From Algoriphagus sp. TR-M9 (GTDB lineage Bacteria; Bacteroidota; Bacteroidia; Cytophagales; Cyclobacteriaceae): 64,000 nt of DNA. The notes below the pieces were generated by a model. The model did not search any database and was not told the DNA's origin. It saw nothing but the letters and a program-made list of their open reading frames with translations. Location: the NCBI RefSeq assembly GCF_027594545.1, contig NZ_CP115160.1, positions 1,187,001-1,251,000 of the forward strand, given 5' to 3'. The first letter of the stretch is position 1; each line of letters starts with the position of its first letter. A program made the translations under genes and the position numbers. Shown one piece after another: positions 21,638 through 30,840 of the stretch.

Positions 21638-21796
21638 GGTAAGGCGAAAATATACCGAAACGTATGCTAATGGGAATCCTTATTCTTTACTTTTAGATAG
21701 GGCAGAGCAAAGCGATCCCAAGTAATCATAAACGGTTCCTATGCTGGAATTAAATGGTAATGCAGTAGGCCTGCTTAACTTCTAGAGGTAGCTGTA

Positions 21797-21849
21797 CAGG
21801 CAGTTCAAAACGGAGAAAGATACTTCATTTTGGACTGCCTGTTTTGTTT
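21797..21849 (+). terminator. Rho-independent terminator after the second GH10 gene
   Basis: A 14-bp stem (CAGGCAGTTCAAAA at 21797-21810, TTTTGGACTGCCTG at 21828-21841, one T-G pair) is followed by TTTTGTTT. It lies 160 bases after the xylanase stop codon and before the convergent lipoprotein gene, so it marks the right end of the xylan locus. Confidence 0.85.
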
Positions 21850-21926
21850 CATAGCCAGGAATATTTCACTCCTTCAAATCGAATGGTTTATCGGTAGATT
21901 TGGTGGCAATAAAGGCATTCATAGTA

Positions 21927-24110
21927 CTATTCTTTGGGGATGACTGTGACTTCCAGTGAATGGTAAACATTTCTCCTTGCTTCCAGCTCCTCAGTGAATT
22001 TTTTCAGCCATTCATCCTTTACCTCTTCTCTATAGGTATTTACGATGCGAATACTTCCAACCCCAACTTTATACACATACGCGGCACCATCTCTACCAAC
22101 TTCATCAGCGCTTTTGCTGACTATATTCCCACGGGTACCATCCTGACGTATTACCTGAAATTGAAACCCTGCCGGCTCTACTTCAGTGGTGAATTTGGCC
22201 TCAAAGCCACCATTTGATATGGTGTATTCTACTCCAGTCGGCGAAATGGGCGTCTCCCTTTTGTTGACAGGTACAAAGATTTCCCAACCTACAATAAACT
22301 GGATTTTATCCTGGATCTGAATGATGGCCTGATCCTGCCCGATCTTGGTTCTGTTTTGTCCCTGCTTAATGTAAGTACTCACCCGGACTGTATCCACAGC
22401 ATCTTCAGGTACGCTGCCGGCTTTTACTGAGGCAAAGTACTGGACGTTTCTTTTGGAGCTGGAAAAACTGTTCCCTTCATGAATATCATCAAATAGGTAT
22501 CCATATTTTCCTGTAGTTGACCATTCATATTCGATGACCTGCCCATCGGCAACAGATGATTTGATAAAAGCAGAAAGCTCCTTGGTGTTTCCTGGAGAAA
22601 CATTGGAATCTCTAGGTTCCAGGTTGATTTCAATTTCTTTTGCAGTGATTTCAAATACCTCCAAACTTCTGGAATTTTGGATGTCATGAACTTTTCTGGC
22701 ATAGTCTGAACCTTTGAGCATCAGATCAATTGTAGTGAGGATTTTTGCTTTTCTGACTGCGCTTTTACTGAAATCCTCCAAACTCGGTTTAGGTAGGTTG
22801 GCAGGTGCATTTTCCCAAATGACCTCTGCTGCTACGCGGGCCAAATCCTCCAGAAAGATAGAGCCAAACTGATTGTAGCCCACCGTGAAAAAATCACGAA
22901 CTGCTTCAGAAAGCTCTCCATTTTGGATTTTTGCACTTACACTGGGCATTTGATCTACATATCCCGCCACTGCCACTGTCATGGCTTCCCAAAAATCCTG
23001 TTGGGTTTTGGGGGCTCCTGTATTTTTAGAAGCTGTGGCTTTGGCTGTGAGGCCATCCGCAATTAGTGGAACCACAAAGTCCAAAGTGAATGTGAGCATA
23101 ATCAGTTTAGTCCGTTCTTCGATTTCAGTCTGATTGAGATTTTGTCCACCCTTCCCCATTCCTATAGTCCGAAGCTGCCAAGTGGCTTCTTTTTCATCTA
23201 GATTCAGCGGGATTTCTATTGGATCCGTGTTTACACGAAAGGATTTTTCGGTATTTCCCAGTAGGTAGTCATAAACGGTACCGGAGAAGCTGGTGATACC
23301 GGTGACCACAGGAATTTCGATGATCTGATCTGGAACTTTTGAATTGTTCGAGGCCGGAAATTCATTGATCTCTTCCTCTTGCCCGGCTTCATTCACTTTT
23401 TTGGTTTTGTATAGAAATCCCGTGACCCGTCTTCGGAAGGTATTGGCCACTTCAAACTGACTCAAGCCGGTCTGATAGACCTGTAATCCGCTTTTAATAT
23501 TACCATTTACCAAAAGATCAGAAGCCTTGGTCTCTTCCCATACTCTTGCATCGGGGAAATTGGGCTCATTATCCCCAATCAGCTTTCCCAACAGTTCCCC
23601 CATTTTTGGATCTGCCAAAAAGTACGGATCATCTTGATAAGCCTGTTCTACCATTGTTTTCCATTCCTGCCAAATCGGAAAGGACTCTACTTCCTCAAAA
23701 AACTTAGAGGCTAGCTCGGGTTCAAAAAATGGACCACTGAGACCCCAATACAGGAGGGTTTTGGCTGTAGAATTCAAATCCAGCTGTTGATGTTCCTCAT
23801 CTACAAGCCCTACGAGTAAAAGTCTGTTTTGTCCGTCAAACAAATAAGAAAAAGCCGACTCTGAGGGGAATTTCATGACCTTGCCTTGATTTTGTCCATC
23901 CACCTCGCTGGATTTATCCCAAGACCAAAGGCTGGCAGCAGACAGGTCTGGCTGAGTGCCTTCGGGAAATATCAAGGCGACCGGATAGGTGTTATACCCT
24001 TCCAGGGGATCCGTCTGCTGCGGAGCCTGTGGAAGTGAGTCCTCTTCCTTGGTGCAGGAAAGACAAACAAAAAAGGAGATAGTAAGACTTAATAGAATTC
24101 TATTTTTCAT
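21927..24110 (-). CDS. Large lipoprotein, paralogue of the 25642-28170 product
   Basis: I do not recognise the family. From the ATG at 24110 the protein has 727 residues with a lipobox (FFVCLSC followed by TKEEDS); the frame opens 25 codons earlier but only this start gives a clean signal. The first 420 residues resemble the neighbouring 842-residue lipoprotein. Both have a PEG...DL start, a YLF..Q.LLL.G repeat, a two-line pattern ending in R.FFTVG or similar, and a later beta domain with EYEWSTTGKYGY. A final domain of about 100 residues follows. It is the last gene of the cluster built around the ECF sigma factor and CHAT protein. A structural or substrate role at the cell surface is only a guess. 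Confidence 0.7.
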   Translation of the reverse strand: MKNRILLSLTISFFVCLSCTKEEDSLPQAPQQTDPLEGYNTYPVALIFPEGTQPDLSAASLWSWDKSSEVDGQNQGKVMKFPSESAFSYLFDGQNRLLLVGLVDEEHQQLDLNSTAKTLLYWGLSGPFFEPELASKFFEEVESFPIWQEWKTMVEQAYQDDPYFLADPKMGELLGKLIGDNEPNFPDARVWEETKASDLLVNGNIKSGLQVYQTGLSQFEVANTFRRRVTGFLYKTKKVNEAGQEEEINEFPASNNSKVPDQIIEIPVVTGITSFSGTVYDYLLGNTEKSFRVNTDPIEIPLNLDEKEATWQLRTIGMGKGGQNLNQTEIEERTKLIMLTFTLDFVVPLIADGLTAKATASKNTGAPKTQQDFWEAMTVAVAGYVDQMPSVSAKIQNGELSEAVRDFFTVGYNQFGSIFLEDLARVAAEVIWENAPANLPKPSLEDFSKSAVRKAKILTTIDLMLKGSDYARKVHDIQNSRSLEVFEITAKEIEINLEPRDSNVSPGNTKELSAFIKSSVADGQVIEYEWSTTGKYGYLFDDIHEGNSFSSSKRNVQYFASVKAGSVPEDAVDTVRVSTYIKQGQNRTKIGQDQAIIQIQDKIQFIVGWEIFVPVNKRETPISPTGVEYTISNGGFEAKFTTEVEPAGFQFQVIRQDGTRGNIVSKSADEVGRDGAAYVYKVGVGSIRIVNTYREEVKDEWLKKFTEELEARRNVYHSLEVTVIPKE

Positions 24111-24140
24111 GTGTTTATAATTTTTTTTAAGGTCAATACC

Positions 24141-24160
24141 TGTCCCGATACCTCGGGATG
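24141..24160. repeat. Short palindrome upstream of the lipoprotein gene
   Basis: TCCCGA at 24143-24148 and TCGGGA at 24153-24158 form a 6-bp inverted repeat with loop TACC, 30 bases upstream of the lipoprotein start codon (24110). Short elements of this kind are scattered in many Bacteroidota genomes. Its role here is unknown. Confidence 0.35.
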
Positions 24161-24252
24161 GAATCTTTGCATGAATTATAATCATCCCTCTGTGTGTCGC
24201 TTCGGGTCATGCTTGATTTCATAATAAAGTAGCGTTTGTATAAATGGAAGTG

Positions 24253-25431
24253 TTATTTCCAAAGCAGATTCATTCCAAAAGAGAACTGGAAGGTGTTTTC
24301 GGTGAAAAGAGAAGGATGCGTGTAGATTTCTTCATTTAGGGAGGAAACCAGTTTTCCAGTGATCAGATTGACCTCTAGGTCAAAAGGTAATTTGCCTTCG
24401 GTGAGCTGATGAGTCGGGATCAAGGTTCCATATCCCCAAGAGAATCCGGCCCGATTTCCGGTTACCCAAATGTCGCCATCGTCTTGGGTTCCAGTTGGTC
24501 CTTTTTCGGTGAAATAGCCCATTCGCAGGGCTATTCGCTCATAGAACCAAGCCTCCGCTCCAATACCAAAGGCGGTGTTATATTCATCATCCGTATTATT
24601 CTCCGGTCCTCCCGGTAGGTAGTCCTGAAACTGTATGTCCAGACGCAGATCTACTGCGTGAGCAGTGTTTTCAAAATAGGCTTTTCCCTCAGTCAGGCTG
24701 GATTTCAATGGAATTTGAAAGGCATAACCAGCGCCAAGTCTTAATATAATTGGCAAATATCCCACGTCCTCTGCGTCCTGGTAGCTCTGGGTCGTTTCAT
24801 CCTGAAACAAAAAGTTAAAAAGAGACATCGCCCCAAAGATTCGTTGGTTTTGAATTTTTTCGGTTTTAAAGAGCTGTAATTGCTTTTCGTATTGGAGGCC
24901 GAGACTTGGGACAAAATCCGCGTTGGTTTTCTCCCCATTGATGGCATTTTCCTGCATCATATTGGCACTGATACCAGCCTGCAATCCTTCCATGATTTCA
25001 TAAGCCGCCAAAACGGAAATTGCCCGCTGGGAAAAGTAATCTGTATCAAAAGTCTGCCAACCAATGATGGTGGTCCATACAGGATCGGGATTTTGATAGC
25101 TAAAATAGGAGAGGCCGACAGTGAATTTGTCTTTCACTTTAAAAGCTCCTCCGGCAAAGTAATATCGGGACTTTGGTCGATAGGAATGTCCATTTGCGTA
25201 ATTGGCGTAGGCCTGAATAGGAGCGGTGGAACTTCCTATTGAGGCTGGATTGTAAAATGAGTTTTCGATTCCCGACTTTGTAAGTGTCGTGAACCCCATT
25301 CCCTGAGCTCTGGCGCTGGTTGATTGATTATTAAACAGTCCAAAATATCCAGGCGGATAGTAATAAGAGGTCTGAGAATAAGAGGAAAAACTGAAACAAA
25401 TCCCCAAGAATAAAAAGAATAGCTTTTTCAT
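24253..25431 (-). CDS. Outer-membrane beta-barrel protein (PorV/FadL-like)
   Basis: The 392-residue product has a signal peptide (MKKLFFLFLGICFSFSSYSQ) and alternating beta strands rich in Tyr, Phe and Gly to its end (FQFSFGMNLLWK). The N-terminal region, SARAQGMGFTTLTKSGIENSFYNPAS, is the motif seen in PorV/PorQ and FadL-like barrels, where a loop with NPA follows the first strand. These proteins carry hydrophobic compounds or act as shuttle partners for secreted proteins. It lies between two paralogous lipoprotein genes on the same strand, and one of the repeated two-part promoter boxes lies 97 bases upstream. The exact family is uncertain. Confidence 0.65.
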   Translation of the reverse strand: MKKLFFLFLGICFSFSSYSQTSYYYPPGYFGLFNNQSTSARAQGMGFTTLTKSGIENSFYNPASIGSSTAPIQAYANYANGHSYRPKSRYYFAGGAFKVKDKFTVGLSYFSYQNPDPVWTTIIGWQTFDTDYFSQRAISVLAAYEIMEGLQAGISANMMQENAINGEKTNADFVPSLGLQYEKQLQLFKTEKIQNQRIFGAMSLFNFLFQDETTQSYQDAEDVGYLPIILRLGAGYAFQIPLKSSLTEGKAYFENTAHAVDLRLDIQFQDYLPGGPENNTDDEYNTAFGIGAEAWFYERIALRMGYFTEKGPTGTQDDGDIWVTGNRAGFSWGYGTLIPTHQLTEGKLPFDLEVNLITGKLVSSLNEEIYTHPSLFTENTFQFSFGMNLLWK

Positions 25432-25527
25432 GTGTTTATACTTTGTCTTTTAAAAGTCATATGGAATCTAGCTTGTTGAAAAGTTTGCTTAGTCAAGCTC
25501 GAAGTCATACGATGCGTGGTTTTATTA

Positions 25528-25555
25528 CACATCGATTGAGATCAAAAAAGTCATC
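25528..25555 (-). promoter_or_regulatory. Two-part promoter-like box (copy 4)
   Basis: On the minus strand GATGAC (25555-25550) and GATGTG (25533-25528) are separated by 16 bases, with TTTTTT after the first half and C before the second. It matches the boxes before the CHAT, serine hydrolase and first lipoprotein genes. Here the distance to the start codon is longer, 96 bases. I interpret it as an ECF-type -35/-10 pair. Confidence 0.6.
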
Positions 25556-25574
25556 AAGATTTTATGCCTTTTTC

Positions 25575-25606
25575 AAAAAAAATCCTCGATTCAACATGAA
25601 CCGAGG
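25575..25606 (-). terminator. Rho-independent terminator after the 842-residue lipoprotein gene
   Basis: On the minus strand a 10-bp stem (arms 25606-25597 and 25593-25584, one G-U pair, 3-base loop) is followed by eight T residues (25582-25575). It lies 36 bases past the lipoprotein stop and just before the next promoter-like box. This separates the two genes into independent transcription units. Confidence 0.88.
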
Positions 25607-25641
25607 ACTATCATAGGATGAAGGGTAGAATTCTAGAGTTT

Positions 25642-28170
25642 TTATCCAGGATCCTTCAGACGGATGACCACTTGTGCTTTACCACTGTATTTTCCTGCTT
25701 CGGCAGCGAATCCCCCACAGTCAGGCCAGCCTTTATTTACTGGTTTGCTTCCTGATTTGACAAAAACATAACTGAATTCATATTGTCCATTTTCATCTGG
25801 TGCTTTGTTTGCACTCCAAGAAGCGCTGCGTCCGATCATCACATTAGCACCGGGTGAAAAGTCAATAATCCGTGCGGTGTAAGAAATGGCATCTGGATCG
25901 GGCTGGATTAGAAAATGTACCCCAGATCCGCAATTTAGGTAGTTGCCGGTTTGGTTGGAGAATGATTTCACCTGTAAGTCTACCGTGATGATTTTGATAT
26001 TTTCGGAGTTGTCTATCTCGATTTCCAAAGTCAATTCTTCATATAGGAAATATTCCCCGTCAACGGCTGATTTTTCATAGATCCTAGCCTTAACAGTTTC
26101 TTTACCTTTTTCTGTATCCTCATCCGTACAGAGGTAGCGTATGGAATTGGTATCGTAAGTGGTGATGACTGTCGAATTTTCTGCAAAATTCACCAGTCGA
26201 CCATGTTTTCCTTCTGTTGACCAAACCACTTTTTTTCCTGAAAAATCCGCATCCCTCAGGTTAACTGGCTCTATATATAGTTTTGCCGAGCTGATCTGAT
26301 CTTCTTTTCCTGAAAGAACCAATCCACCGGGCTTGAGCATATAACTGCTCTTTTTGAGATTCAAGACGGTAGTGTCCCTACCGATAAGTTCATTTTTATA
26401 ATAGGCTTCTACGTAAACATATTCGAAGTTATTTTCCTCCGGTAAATCTGCTGCGCTGGTTTCTGAATAATAAATAATCTCTTTATCTGAACTGTCAAAA
26501 CTTTTGCCTTTGTTGCCTTTTCGGTCTTGGATGTAGCCGAATTTCCCAGAAGTGATCCATTTGAAATAGGGGAAGTTATCTCCACCTTCTTCTTCAAGAT
26601 TTTTGATCTCTGCTTTGATTTCTTTATTGCCCCGGCTGGAAACTGTAGCCTCGGCAGGAAGCAGACTGACTTTGGCAGAACGGGCATGAATGGTCCATTC
26701 CTCAATATTCTTTGACATGCTTATGCCGAAAGAAACTCTGGCAAGATCTTGTCCGGCCATGGCCGTGTTTACAATTTTTAGAATATTGGCAAACTTTCCG
26801 ATGGCTTTGGTGTCCAGATTTTCTGAAACTCCCTCAATATCTATGTTCTGTTTGGAAGCAATGTATTTTGTCACATGGATAACTCCACCTAATACTTCTT
26901 CGAAGTTTTTATTACCTGCCCCTTCAAAAGCCAGATATTTCAGAAAATGGTCAAGTGCGCCTTTGTAGTCTCCTTCTTTGATTTTGTCATAGGTGCCTGG
27001 ACTTGCATTGATGATGACTTCCATTTCGTCAATAAATGAAACCAGAGGTCCGTCTCCCACATTGAATCCAGCGGAGTTAAGTTCTCCTTTCCAACCTACC
27101 ATCTGCATGCCTATTGGTAGGAAAAAATCCAAAACGAAGGTTTCCATAGAAAGTCTAATCTGCTTGATCTGCTCCTGATCAGTGAGCTGAATGGAATTAT
27201 TGACACCTCCTGCTCCGACTACACGTACTTTGTAGGTTTTCTCATCTTCATTATCGGCAAGGGAAAGAGACTTGGGATCAGTAGTCACCACATCTCCAGC
27301 TTCAACGCTACCTTCTATTGCAGCTCCCATAGCTCCTGTGGCAGTGGTATATCCGGTAGTGGCATTGACAGGAAAATCCAATTCTGAACCAGTGCCTTTG
27401 CCTATGTTGCTCAAATGTTCGACAACCGATCCGTCGGTTTTTTTGGTCTTCATTTTATAAAAAAATGCATGAGCTCTTCTACGGTAATAGTTGCTGATGG
27501 CAATTTTTCCAAGTTCTTTTTCGAAAACCTGAATTCCGCTTTTGATGTCCGATTCATCGATGGCAATATCGGAAACCCTAGCTTGCTCGGCGATCTTGCT
27601 TCTGATGTCAAGCTCATTGGGTTTAGGGGAAAGTTTCTTCATCAATTCCTGAAGTGGTGCTTGATAGGAATTTCCTGATAATAGTTTGGGATCAGTCTTC
27701 CACATTTCCTCAAATTCATCCTGCCAGGCTTTTACTTCTTCGTAGTTTCCTATGTTTTTAAAAAATGGACTGGCAAGGTCTGCTTCACTCAGCCAATATC
27801 CAGAGGCCAGATAAATCAGGTAATTTGCTGTGGTGGCTGGACTTAAGGCTTTTTGATCCTCACTCAGGTATCCTGCTAGAAGCAATTGGCCTTCAGAGTT
27901 AAATAAATAAGCAATCTGACCTACGCTTGGAATCTTAATAGCTTTGGTTTTTCCATCGTTTTCAACAGGGAAGCTTTCGCCAAAAGACAGCAACTCTGAA
28001 CCGGTTAAGTCTAAACTACTGCCCTCGGGCAATTGGATTTGAACATCCTGAAGTGTAAAATTCTTTTCTGGATTTTGCCCTGTGGGTGGATTGGTTGGAG
28101 TGAGAGGTTCAGTGTCATCCTGACAAGAAAGAGTCATCATCACTAAGAATAAAAATAGTAGCTTTTTCAT
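25642..28170 (-). CDS. Large lipoprotein with repeated beta domains
   Basis: The product has 842 residues with a lipobox (MMTLSC, Cys16) followed by QDDTEPL, an acidic surface-export pattern. I do not know the family. Residues 40-450 align by eye with the 727-residue lipoprotein downstream. Two beta-sandwich-like units follow, each with a tryptophan-containing motif: FKWITSGKFGYI near 560 and VVWSTEGKHGRL near 685. The C-terminal 100 residues include CGSGVHF and PDCGGF cysteines. It has its own promoter-like box 27 bases upstream of the start and its own terminator, and follows the sigma/anti-sigma pair. It may be the main product of this regulon; its partner is unknown. Confidence 0.7.
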   Translation of the reverse strand: MKKLLFLFLVMMTLSCQDDTEPLTPTNPPTGQNPEKNFTLQDVQIQLPEGSSLDLTGSELLSFGESFPVENDGKTKAIKIPSVGQIAYLFNSEGQLLLAGYLSEDQKALSPATTANYLIYLASGYWLSEADLASPFFKNIGNYEEVKAWQDEFEEMWKTDPKLLSGNSYQAPLQELMKKLSPKPNELDIRSKIAEQARVSDIAIDESDIKSGIQVFEKELGKIAISNYYRRRAHAFFYKMKTKKTDGSVVEHLSNIGKGTGSELDFPVNATTGYTTATGAMGAAIEGSVEAGDVVTTDPKSLSLADNEDEKTYKVRVVGAGGVNNSIQLTDQEQIKQIRLSMETFVLDFFLPIGMQMVGWKGELNSAGFNVGDGPLVSFIDEMEVIINASPGTYDKIKEGDYKGALDHFLKYLAFEGAGNKNFEEVLGGVIHVTKYIASKQNIDIEGVSENLDTKAIGKFANILKIVNTAMAGQDLARVSFGISMSKNIEEWTIHARSAKVSLLPAEATVSSRGNKEIKAEIKNLEEEGGDNFPYFKWITSGKFGYIQDRKGNKGKSFDSSDKEIIYYSETSAADLPEENNFEYVYVEAYYKNELIGRDTTVLNLKKSSYMLKPGGLVLSGKEDQISSAKLYIEPVNLRDADFSGKKVVWSTEGKHGRLVNFAENSTVITTYDTNSIRYLCTDEDTEKGKETVKARIYEKSAVDGEYFLYEELTLEIEIDNSENIKIITVDLQVKSFSNQTGNYLNCGSGVHFLIQPDPDAISYTARIIDFSPGANVMIGRSASWSANKAPDENGQYEFSYVFVKSGSKPVNKGWPDCGGFAAEAGKYSGKAQVVIRLKDPG

Positions 28171-28196
28171 ATTGAGTACAATAAGTGGTTTAGTTA

Positions 28197-28225
28197 CTCA
28201 TCGTACTCGCACTCAGAAAGTCATC
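28197..28225 (-). promoter_or_regulatory. Two-part promoter-like box (copy 3)
   Basis: On the minus strand GATGAC (28225-28220) followed by TTT and, after 17 bases, GATGAG (28202-28197). The second half differs by one base from the other copies and the spacer is one base longer. The lipoprotein ATG lies 26 bases downstream. Confidence 0.6.
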
Positions 28226-28241
28226 AAGCTTTGGTGAAAAA

Positions 28242-28970
28242 TTATTCTAACTTTTCTAAAATTTCTTTTGCCTCTGGTTTGTTGGAATTGCTGAAGTATC
28301 CTTTTGCTTTTTCGGTTTGGCCGTTTCTTAGATAAAGTAAACCCAAGTACCATTCCGCATCTTGCTTAAATTCAGATGGATTTCCGGTTAAAATCTTTTC
28401 TAAATACTCCTGGCTTTCAATATAGTTTTCCAATTCCAGGTTGGCCATGGCTACGAAATAGAGCAAAGTGTCTCCGGTAGGTTTTTCCTCCAATAATGGC
28501 TGCCAGAGTGCCAAAGCCTCTTCATATTTCCCTTCTTTGAAATCCACCATGCCCCGGTCAAATTCATAAGAATCAGTTCCCGACATGGCGGTAATCAAGC
28601 CGGGGTCGGTTTCATAATAAGTGGTAAACAGCTTTTCGTGAGTTTCGGTGAAAAGAAATTGAAAACTAATCCATCCCACCAAAATCAATGCAATAGCTGC
28701 AGCCACTCCCCATATCCATTGAGGTAGCTGTCTGGTTTTAGATTTTTCTGCTGGGAAAGCCTTTTCGTGGATTTTGTCCAACTCAGTTTTCACTAAATAC
28801 GATTCTAAATCTTGACGCAAGGCTTTTACTTCTTCCACCTTCAGGCTCCAATCTGCATCCTCAGCCTCCAACTCACGCAAGGCTTTCATCTGCATATCAG
28901 CAAGCGTCCCATCAAGTTTTGCTTCGATAAGTTCGTACTCTATTGGGGTGATATTTAAGTCCTTGGACAT
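28242..28970 (-). CDS. Membrane TPR protein, likely anti-sigma factor of the adjacent ECF factor
   Basis: The 242-residue protein has a charged, helical N-terminal half (1-80) rich in Glu and Leu, one transmembrane helix at about 86-107 (IWGVAAAIALILVGWISFQF) preceded by Lys/Arg, and a C-terminal region with two or three TPR-like helix pairs (RGMVDFKEGKYEEALALWQ, LLYLRNGQTEKAKGYF). Its start codon overlaps the sigma-factor stop codon, so the two are translationally coupled. Gene order and topology (N-terminus inside, TPRs in the periplasm) fit an anti-sigma factor that senses a periplasmic partner. It has no FecR or zinc-finger signature, so the anti-sigma role is inferred. Confidence 0.75.
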   Translation of the reverse strand: MSKDLNITPIEYELIEAKLDGTLADMQMKALRELEAEDADWSLKVEEVKALRQDLESYLVKTELDKIHEKAFPAEKSKTRQLPQWIWGVAAAIALILVGWISFQFLFTETHEKLFTTYYETDPGLITAMSGTDSYEFDRGMVDFKEGKYEEALALWQPLLEEKPTGDTLLYFVAMANLELENYIESQEYLEKILTGNPSEFKQDAEWYLGLLYLRNGQTEKAKGYFSNSNKPEAKEILEKLE

Positions 28971-29527
28971 TAGCGTTTAATCAATTTTCGAAGCTTTTCC
29001 ATGCATCGATATTTGTTGTTTTTTGCGGTTTGTGGGGTCCAGCCAAATTTCACAGCCAAATCTTCCAGCGATACTTTTTCATAATAAAAACGCTTCAGTA
29101 ATTCCCTGCAGCTTTCTCCCAGATGTTGAAAAGCCTTTTCAAGATAGCCCAGCCTTTCATCTAGAAGAATTTCATCTTCCGAATCTGCCACTTCAATGGA
29201 GATGGCTCCCATAGAGCTTTCCATTTTATATCGGCTGGACCGGAGCCAGTCCAGCCATTTGTTTTTAGAAACCTGAAATAGAAATCCCTGCATCGCTGTG
29301 GCGTTTTGAGGCTGGAAATCTCCGTTTTTTACTTTTTGCCAGGCCACCAGAAAAGCCTCCTGAAAGATGTCTTTTGCCTGATCTTCATCTCCACTGTTTT
29401 GAAGTATATAGCTCCTCACTTTTGGAAAAACTTCCAGGTATAAGCCCGACATCACATCCCTTTGGTTCTCCTTGATACCCTGGATGAGTTGCTCTTGTGA
29501 TAACTGACTGATCGAATCTTCTGGCAT
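28970..29527 (-). CDS. ECF RNA polymerase sigma factor
   Basis: This is a sigma-70 family factor of 185 residues. Region 2 covers VMSGLYLEVFPKVRSYILQNSGDEDQAKDIFQEAFL and the KNKWLDWLRS segment. Region 4 covers YLEKAFQHLGESCRELLKRFYYEKVSLEDLAVKFGWTPQTAKNNKYRCMEKLRK. It is not followed by FecR but by a TPR membrane protein with overlapping codons. Four genes around it carry the same two-part upstream box, so it is the best candidate for the factor that reads those boxes. I found no clear copy of the box in the 69 bases before this gene, so it is probably not strongly self-activated. Confidence 0.92.
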   Translation of the reverse strand: MPEDSISQLSQEQLIQGIKENQRDVMSGLYLEVFPKVRSYILQNSGDEDQAKDIFQEAFLVAWQKVKNGDFQPQNATAMQGFLFQVSKNKWLDWLRSSRYKMESSMGAISIEVADSEDEILLDERLGYLEKAFQHLGESCRELLKRFYYEKVSLEDLAVKFGWTPQTAKNNKYRCMEKLRKLIKR

Positions 29528-29596
29528 ACTTGGCTAGTTGCCAAAAAGATACTAGTAAATCTAGTTTATCCCAAGTGTCACTGATTACAAATCCAA

Positions 29597-30784
29597 CTAG
29601 AATTGGTCAATATCCTGATATGAGTCCATATTGTTGGTGATCAAGTTTACCATGAGTGCATCATGGGCATTGGCAAAGGTGTTATAATTGGATTGTGTAT
29701 AATCTGCGTTTCCATTAAATATCAATGCTGCCGCCATGCCGTTAGAGTGAAACATATAGGCAGAACGGGTTCCGGGCAATGCTCCGTAGAAGAACTTGAA
29801 CTGGTTAGAAATAGCGATTCCGTTGGCGAAACCTGGATTTACAGAAGATCCCTGAATAAACTGATTATAAGTAGCTGCCTGCAATAAATCGGGATTGGAA
29901 GAGCTACCGTCAATCGCCATCACAAAACGAAGCAGGTCTGGGGCAGTAGTTACGATACCCGCATCACCATCCCTTCGCTCCAGATTGAAATTGTATTCGT
30001 AACCTTTGGTACCACCTTGACCATAATAGATGGCTTCATTCGGCTGTCTGCCTTGTGTTCCATTTTTACCGAGAACAGTTGCTCTCATCTCCAGCGGGTC
30101 GGTGATCCGTTCTTTGATAAACTGTGCATAGCTCTTGCCTGATACTTTTTCAACGATTCGGGCGGCCACGAAATAATTGGTGTTGATATACCAGTATTGA
30201 CTCCCTGGATTAAAGGTCAAAGTTGCATTATCCATCATCCAGTTAAAGAAGCCTTCATTAGTCCTTTGCTGCTCATAGTCAATAGCATCTCTATCTCCAT
30301 TGACCACCCATCCTCCTGTAGTCATCTGAAGCAGGTTTTTTACGCTTACTTGCTGCACTCTGGAAGAGTAAGCTTTGCTGCCATAGGTAGTGCCAAGAAT
30401 TCCACCTTCTCCAAACACCTTGTCATCTAGACTAATTTCTCCGTCTTGGACGAGTAACATGATTGCCATCCCGGTAAATGTTTTGGAGACACTTGCCACC
30501 CGCATCTGTGTTGTCGTTTCCATGGCTTTTGCCTGAGACTCATCGGCTACCCCGTAGGCTTTTTGATAGACCAGTTTTCCGTTTTTGGCTATGGCCAGAC
30601 TTGCTCCGGGTAGGTTGTATTGACTAAGGAAGTTTTCGATTTGGCTGTCCACTGCCGCTATGTCCACCTGCTGTGCTGGGTTTTGTGGGGTAGGGTTAGG
30701 ATCTGTTCCTTCTGAGCAGGCAAACTGTAGTGCTATTAGAGGAATTAGAAATAATCTGGAAATTGGAAGAAATTTATTTTTCAT
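29597..30784 (-). CDS. Serine hydrolase lipoprotein, beta-lactamase class C/DD-peptidase fold
   Basis: The 395-residue protein has a lipobox (LQFAC, Cys23) and a PBP4*/class C beta-lactamase-like domain. The SxxK motif is S98-V-S-K101, the YxN motif is Y199-I-N201, and a C-terminal HSNG stands in place of the third KTG/HxG box. Such proteins can be D-alanyl peptidases, esterases or amidases, and the exact reaction cannot be read from sequence. It lies between the CHAT gene and the sigma gene on the same strand, with its own promoter-like box whose first half overlaps the CHAT stop codon. Shared control with the CHAT protein is likely. Confidence 0.85.
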   Translation of the reverse strand: MKNKFLPISRLFLIPLIALQFACSEGTDPNPTPQNPAQQVDIAAVDSQIENFLSQYNLPGASLAIAKNGKLVYQKAYGVADESQAKAMETTTQMRVASVSKTFTGMAIMLLVQDGEISLDDKVFGEGGILGTTYGSKAYSSRVQQVSVKNLLQMTTGGWVVNGDRDAIDYEQQRTNEGFFNWMMDNATLTFNPGSQYWYINTNYFVAARIVEKVSGKSYAQFIKERITDPLEMRATVLGKNGTQGRQPNEAIYYGQGGTKGYEYNFNLERRDGDAGIVTTAPDLLRFVMAIDGSSSNPDLLQAATYNQFIQGSSVNPGFANGIAISNQFKFFYGALPGTRSAYMFHSNGMAAALIFNGNADYTQSNYNTFANAHDALMVNLITNNMDSYQDIDQF

Positions 30785-30812
30785 CTCAATGGAAGTTTAT
30801 GGTTCTTTCCTT

Positions 30813-30840
30813 CACATCGGATGCTTATTCAAAAGTCATC
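30813..30840 (-). promoter_or_regulatory. Two-part promoter-like box (copy 2)
   Basis: On the minus strand GATGAC (30840-30835) and GATGTG (30818-30813) are separated by 16 bases, with TTTT after the first half and CC before the second. The serine hydrolase ATG lies 28 bases downstream. The first half overlaps the TGA stop of the CHAT gene. Confidence 0.68.

Noticed and set aside
21866..21922. An 18-codon frame on the minus strand (MNAFIATKSTDKPFDLKE) just after the 727-residue lipoprotein stop codon
   Set aside because: Protein-like in composition, but too short to support as a gene. It might be the relic of a C-terminus.
24184..24211. Possible fifth copy of the promoter box upstream of the 727-residue lipoprotein gene
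   Set aside because: A GCATGACCC word with a GATG-like word downstream is present, but neither half matches well and the spacing is off. It may be a decayed copy; evidence is too weak to list.
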